A stretch of DNA of 64,000 bases from Murinocardiopsis flavida (lineage in GTDB: Bacteria; Actinomycetota; Actinomycetes; Streptosporangiales; Streptosporangiaceae). Position numbers and translations under genes: made by a program. This document shows, piece by piece, positions 61,020-64,000 of the stretch (position 1 is the first letter of the stretch; each line of letters opens with the position of its first letter). The DNA is taken from the NCBI RefSeq assembly GCF_003014485.1, contig NZ_PYGA01000012.1:62001-126000 (forward strand). Reading direction: 5' to 3'. The notes below the pieces were generated by a model. The model saw only the letters and a list, made by a program, of their open reading frames with translations. It did no database searches and was not told where the DNA came from.

Positions 61020-61100
61020 GACTACGCAATGCGATGCAAGCGAGCGCGTAGTCACCGTCTAGTGCGGGTCAGTCGTCGGCGCCGCCGGCGGCTGACCCGC
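61020..61100. terminator. Two tandem hairpins
   Basis: GACTACGC (61020-61027) with GCGTAGTC (61046-61053); then GCGGGTCAG (61064-61072) with CTGACCCGC (61092-61100). Just after the 60780 gene; probable terminator pair. Confidence 0.65.
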
Positions 61101-61494
61101 CCACACCATAACGCGCATCGTCGGAAATGGGATTGAAACGTCCAACTTCGACCGACTGCGATCATGGGTGGTCACCGCAGCCTCGACTTGGGAAAATACG
61201 CTCTTGGGTATACCCAGGCGGCATTGGTCGCAATCGGGTCACGAACAGCCAGACGACCACCCAGGGCCGCCGGATGGCGCCAAGACCCGTCACCTACTGT
61301 AGCACTTTGCAGTTATACGAATACACTAAGTAGCAGAAGGTGGATGCTCCCCGCAGCCGAGCCGAGTTTCGGCGCGTAGCGGGGATGTCGCCGAGCCATC
61401 CGGAACGCATCGACGCGTGAACGCCGTTCGACGCGCCCATGGGACGTGAAGGTGCCGCGCGCGGGGTGGTTCCGCACGCGGCACCACCCGAACC
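61101..61494. other. Intergenic stretch without a supported gene
   Basis: About 390 bases, partly AT-rich (61110-61330). Contains CTGTAGCAC at about 61297, loosely like the TACAGCAC half-sites at 35.9 and 62.9 kb but not clearly the same. No reading frame with codon bias. Confidence 0.35.
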
Positions 61495-62871
61495 TCAGCC
61501 CGCCTGGGTGGCGGGCGGGAGTGCGCGTTCGAGGAACTCCCTGACCACCGCGCTGTCCAGTTCACCGTCCAGGGCCAAAGCCTGCTCCAGCCCGTAGGCG
61601 GTGACCGGGGGTTCGATCTCCAGTTCGCGGTGGGCGCGCCCCACGATCTCCTGGACCAGCCGGCGTGCGACGGCCGAGTCGTGGCGGATCACCCAGTCGA
61701 GCATCTTCGCGATCGCCAGGTCCAGGTTCAGATCCCCTTTCTCGACGGAGCCGCTGCGGGTGCGGACCCTCTCGACGTCGCTGCGGAACTCGGCCAGGAC
61801 CGCGGAGCGCACGGCCGCGGCCAGGTGGTGCATGGGCACGATCTCGTCAAGGGAGACGGCCACCGACCAGGCGAGTTCCTGAGCGGTGCGTTCCACTTCG
61901 TCCTTGGTGCGATGGCGCAGGGCCCAGCGCTTGCGCTGGTCGGGGTTGTCCCACAACTGGGCCGTGAAGGAGGCGTGGAAGCGCTCCTGGATCCGCTGGG
62001 CGCCGACCGAGAGCGCGTGTCCGGTGCCGTCGCTGGTCAGGACGCTGTGCACGCCCTCGTCGGAGCGCCGGCGCTGCTCGGCCCAATCGGCGGCCACCGG
62101 GCGGGCCCACATGCTGCGCCCGCCCAGCACGGTCTGAGGCGGGGGGACCTCGCTCTGGCCGCGTGCGAGGTAGGCCCGCAGTGTCGAGGCGGCGATGCCC
62201 GCGGTCTGGGCCGTTTCGGCGACGCCGAGCAACTGGTCGCCGGCGAGTTCGGGCGCGCTGAGTTTGACCACGCACTGGTGCAGGGGCAGTGCGCCATCGC
62301 CGCGCGCGGCCGCCCAGCGGGCCAGGTCGTGGCCCCAGCCCTGCACCGTGAGTGCTGCTTCGACGTCGATCGTGGCGATCTTTCGGATGCGGCCTTGCTC
62401 GGCGTCGGTGGAGTCGTCGAGCAGGTCGGCGGCGCTGACGGTGCGCGCGGCCTTGACGGGCCGCTCGGCGAAGGACTCGCTGGCCCCGTCCCAGACCTGT
62501 AGCGGCCGGAACCAGGTGGTGCCGTCCCAGAAGTAGCCGCCCGAGCGGAAGAGCAGCGGCCGGCCGGTCCAGTCGGTGTGCAGGGCGGCGCCGTCGCCGT
62601 CGCGCACCAGCAGGACCGAGCGGCCGTGCTCGGGATGGGCGCGCACGCACCAGGCCAGGTCCTGGCGCAGCGGGTCGGTGGTGAAGGCCAGCCAGCCTTC
62701 GCCGCCGCGGGAGCGGTCGAAGCGGCCCCACATCCCGTTGCCGCGGTTGCGCCCTACGGCTTCGACGGCCTTGCCGTCAGCGGTGGGTATGTGGGTGTCG
62801 TCGACGAATGGCAGGTCGGGGACGGGATGGTCGGTACTGGATCCGTTGGCGAGAACACGGAGGTAGCTCAT
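61495..62871 (-). CDS. Winged-helix-containing protein, copy 2 of the operator-linked pair
   Basis: 458 residues from the ATG at 62871, chosen because it aligns with the start of copy 1 and has GAAAGG eight bases ahead. Shares [46 protein letters not shown], the winged helix ([40 protein letters not shown]) and [14 protein letters not shown] with copy 1 (36014). Its promoter carries the same TGCTGTA/TACAGCA dyad. Likely an autoregulator of unknown function; two copies 25 kb apart may cross-regulate. Confidence 0.78.
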   Translation of the reverse strand: MSYLRVLANGSSTDHPVPDLPFVDDTHIPTADGKAVEAVGRNRGNGMWGRFDRSRGGEGWLAFTTDPLRQDLAWCVRAHPEHGRSVLLVRDGDGAALHTDWTGRPLLFRSGGYFWDGTTWFRPLQVWDGASESFAERPVKAARTVSAADLLDDSTDAEQGRIRKIATIDVEAALTVQGWGHDLARWAAARGDGALPLHQCVVKLSAPELAGDQLLGVAETAQTAGIAASTLRAYLARGQSEVPPPQTVLGGRSMWARPVAADWAEQRRRSDEGVHSVLTSDGTGHALSVGAQRIQERFHASFTAQLWDNPDQRKRWALRHRTKDEVERTAQELAWSVAVSLDEIVPMHHLAAAVRSAVLAEFRSDVERVRTRSGSVEKGDLNLDLAIAKMLDWVIRHDSAVARRLVQEIVGRAHRELEIEPPVTAYGLEQALALDGELDSAVVREFLERALPPATQAG

Positions 62872-62895
62872 CTGCTGCACCTTTCCAAACTCGAT

Positions 62896-62939
62896 TGCTG
62901 TAGATACTACAGCACTTTAGCGTAGAGAGGTACAGCACT
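62896..62939. promoter_or_regulatory. Operator cluster before the 61495-62871 gene
   Basis: TGCTGTA (62896-62902), five bases, TACAGCA (62908-62914), then a third TACAGCACT at 62931-62939, 23 bases on from the second. Compare arms AGTGCTGTA and TACAGCACT at 35964-35987. Shared sequence before both paralogues supports a common binding protein. Confidence 0.68.
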
Positions 62940-62941
62940 GG

Positions 62942-63266
62942 TCTAGGTTGGTCGCAATCTCAACGGCCTCCGAGTGTTGTTACAGCGGATCCAGTCGCTC
63001 CCACGGCGATCGCGCCGATCGCGCCTCGGAATGATCTGCGGCGCCTCAAGCGCGACGACACCACTGCCGACCGCACGGGCCTGGGCCGGAGGAGTTCGCG
63101 AGGCGCTGGCCCGGGACGAGCATCAGCTGGGCGCGGCACGAGGCTGTCCGTTCACGCCGGCACGGCAGGCGCCAGACGCATTCACGCAGACACGGATTGT
63201 CATCACCCCTGTTTAGAGTCCGCCCTGTCGGATCAGTGAACGGCACTCGGACTGAGGGAGTGACAG
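62942..63266. other. Intergenic stretch without a supported gene
   Basis: 325 bases between divergent genes. Contains a GATCGCGCC repeated side by side (about 63007-63024). No frame with codon bias; the promoter of the 63267 gene must lie in its right part. Confidence 0.4.
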
Positions 63267-63794
63267 ATGGGCCCGTGGCGCTATGCGATCAACATGGCAC
63301 TGTCGGAGGCGGAGAAGAAGGAGGTGACAGGGCTGGCCAATGCGGGGGTCACCGGCAAGTGGATGCTCTTCCCTGACGTTGAGTGGGTGCGCGGCGTCTG
63401 GGCCGACGTCGTGGCGGCCACTGAGGAGGGGCGTCTGGGGTATGCGGCCAAGGTCGCCACCGACCACAAACCAGGTAAAGGTGTGCTGATCTGCGTCTAC
63501 ACAAAGGACTGGCGGGATCAGCGCGATGTCGCCCGCGTGCTAGCCGAACTGCGCGCCATGGGTACCGGCCAGCGCTTGTCCTACAAGGAGGACGCCGCCA
63601 CCCTGGCGTTGCATTACGGAAAGGGCGCCTCGCTGTATGTCTCCCAGGCCGAGTCCATGGACTTCGACCAGCGCCGCTCCGGTTACACCCCAGGCGATCA
63701 GCACGCCCTGTTCGGTGATCCCGAGGAGCAGGAGGAACGCACACCCGAGGAGGTTTTCTCTCGCGACGAGCCCTACGGCCCCTTCCCAGACTGA
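63267..63794 (+). CDS. Bles03/DUF1917-like protein (putative phosphothreonine lyase domain)
   Basis: 175 residues, GAGGGAG before the ATG. GKWMLFPDVEWVRGVWADVV, RLGYAAKVAT, VLICVYTKDWRDQRDVARVL and RLSYKEDAATLA match the Bles03/DUF1917 group, which is annotated as a putative phosphothreonine lyase domain. The acidic C-terminal ~30 residues are an extension. Function in bacteria unknown. Overlaps a convergent partial frame at its 3' end by 22 bases. Confidence 0.65.
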   Translation: MGPWRYAINMALSEAEKKEVTGLANAGVTGKWMLFPDVEWVRGVWADVVAATEEGRLGYAAKVATDHKPGKGVLICVYTKDWRDQRDVARVLAELRAMGTGQRLSYKEDAATLALHYGKGASLYVSQAESMDFDQRRSGYTPGDQHALFGDPEEQEERTPEEVFSRDEPYGPFPD

Positions 63795-64000
63795 GGCACG
63801 GTCTCAGCAGCGACGGGTGCGGGGGCGTGTTCGGCAGCGGCCTGCTCGACGAGCTTTCCCTGCTCACTCAGGACGGCAAGCTGAGCGTGGCAGGACTTGC
63901 CTGAAGCTCGGAAGCATGGTGCCCGGCCCCAGCCCTGAGAGCGCGCGCGGGATGTTGCACAGCCGATGCAGAGTCCAGCCCTGAACGTGCGGATCGTGGG
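63773..64000 (-). CDS. Partial protein with Cys clusters, cut by the right window edge
   Basis: 76 codons open from the window edge to a stop at 63773. Contains LCIGCATSRARSQG, then CFRASGKSCHAQ: four Cys and a His in a zinc-finger-like pattern, followed by a helical tail (LSEQGKLVEQAAAEHAP). Codon bias is moderate. The start is outside the window. Could be a short zinc-ribbon protein; low certainty. Confidence 0.4.
   Translation of the reverse strand, partial: PTIRTFRAGLCIGCATSRARSQGWGRAPCFRASGKSCHAQLAVLSEQGKLVEQAAAEHAPAPVAAETVPQSGKGP

Noticed and set aside
61127-61333. 68-codon plus-strand frame
   Set aside because: Lies in an AT-rich stretch, no ribosome site, no protein-like character.
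63046-63246. 66-codon minus-strand frame with several Cys
   Set aside because: No ribosome site or bias; the Cys are scattered.
1-64000. tRNA, rRNA and CRISPR features
   Set aside because: Looked for cloverleaf-like stretches, conserved rRNA segments and regularly spaced repeats; none were seen by eye. A dedicated scan could still find a tRNA at the element end.

Overview
This is a very GC-rich, gene-dense actinobacterial segment. Lsr2, DUF397 and DUF5753 regulators, a roadblock/DUF742 pair, two PF04672-type methyltransferases and an FxLD-type lanthipeptide locus together suggest a filamentous actinomycete. Nocardiopsaceae is my best guess, but it is an inference from gene content. No rRNA, tRNA or CRISPR array was seen.

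Left part (1-8.9 kb, minus strand): a class I lanthipeptide cluster of the FxLD type. In transcription order it holds a protein-isoaspartate-type methyltransferase, a 47-residue precursor, a full LanB dehydratase, a LanC cyclase and, beyond an inserted IS110-family element, a stand-alone LanB C-terminal protein cut by the window edge. The IS carries a strongly structured upstream region that is a candidate bridge RNA. An XRE/DUF5753 regulator with a DUF6879 partner and a small protein lies just upstream of the cluster.

9.2-14.8 kb: two tandem APH-fold kinases, a zinc-ribbon/XRE regulator coupled to a HAD phosphatase, and a divergent HTH regulator.

14.8-24.3 kb (plus strand): a tightly coupled operon behind a perfect inverted repeat. 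It encodes two tiny ORFs, two cytochromes P450, a roadblock protein and a DUF742 protein (a conservon lacking its kinase and GTPase), a styrene-monooxygenase-like flavoprotein, a methyltransferase, a one-module KS-AT-ACP polyketide synthase and a PF04672-type methyltransferase. It ends at a strong hairpin, followed by a CPBP membrane protein. The product is not recognisable, and this is the best candidate here for an undescribed biosynthetic system.

25.4-43.2 kb (mostly plus strand): accessory genes. They include small HTH proteins, a BlaI-like repressor, three endonuclease/exonuclease/phosphatase (EEP) proteins, a TPR protein, a PP2C-like phosphatase, a 2'-5' RNA ligase-like protein, and a duplicated, partly decayed gene set.

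43.3-55.7 kb (minus strand): a DUF-type gene, a PF04672 methyltransferase, Lsr2, then a conjugation module (NlpC/P60 hydrolase, replication-relaxation protein, coupling ATPase, VirB4-like ATPase, PrgI-like protein, VirB6/TrbL-like protein, pilin-like protein). A sigma-like protein lies upstream. With the tyrosine integrase at 57.3-58.7 kb this looks like the core of an integrative and conjugative element. No relaxase was recognised and no att site could be fixed.

59-64 kb: a DUF397/XRE pair, small proteins, a second copy of a winged-helix-containing protein (first copy at 36.0 kb) with the same palindromic operator, and a Bles03/DUF1917-like gene. The two paralogues with matching operators (36 and 62.9 kb) look like a two-copy autoregulatory circuit.
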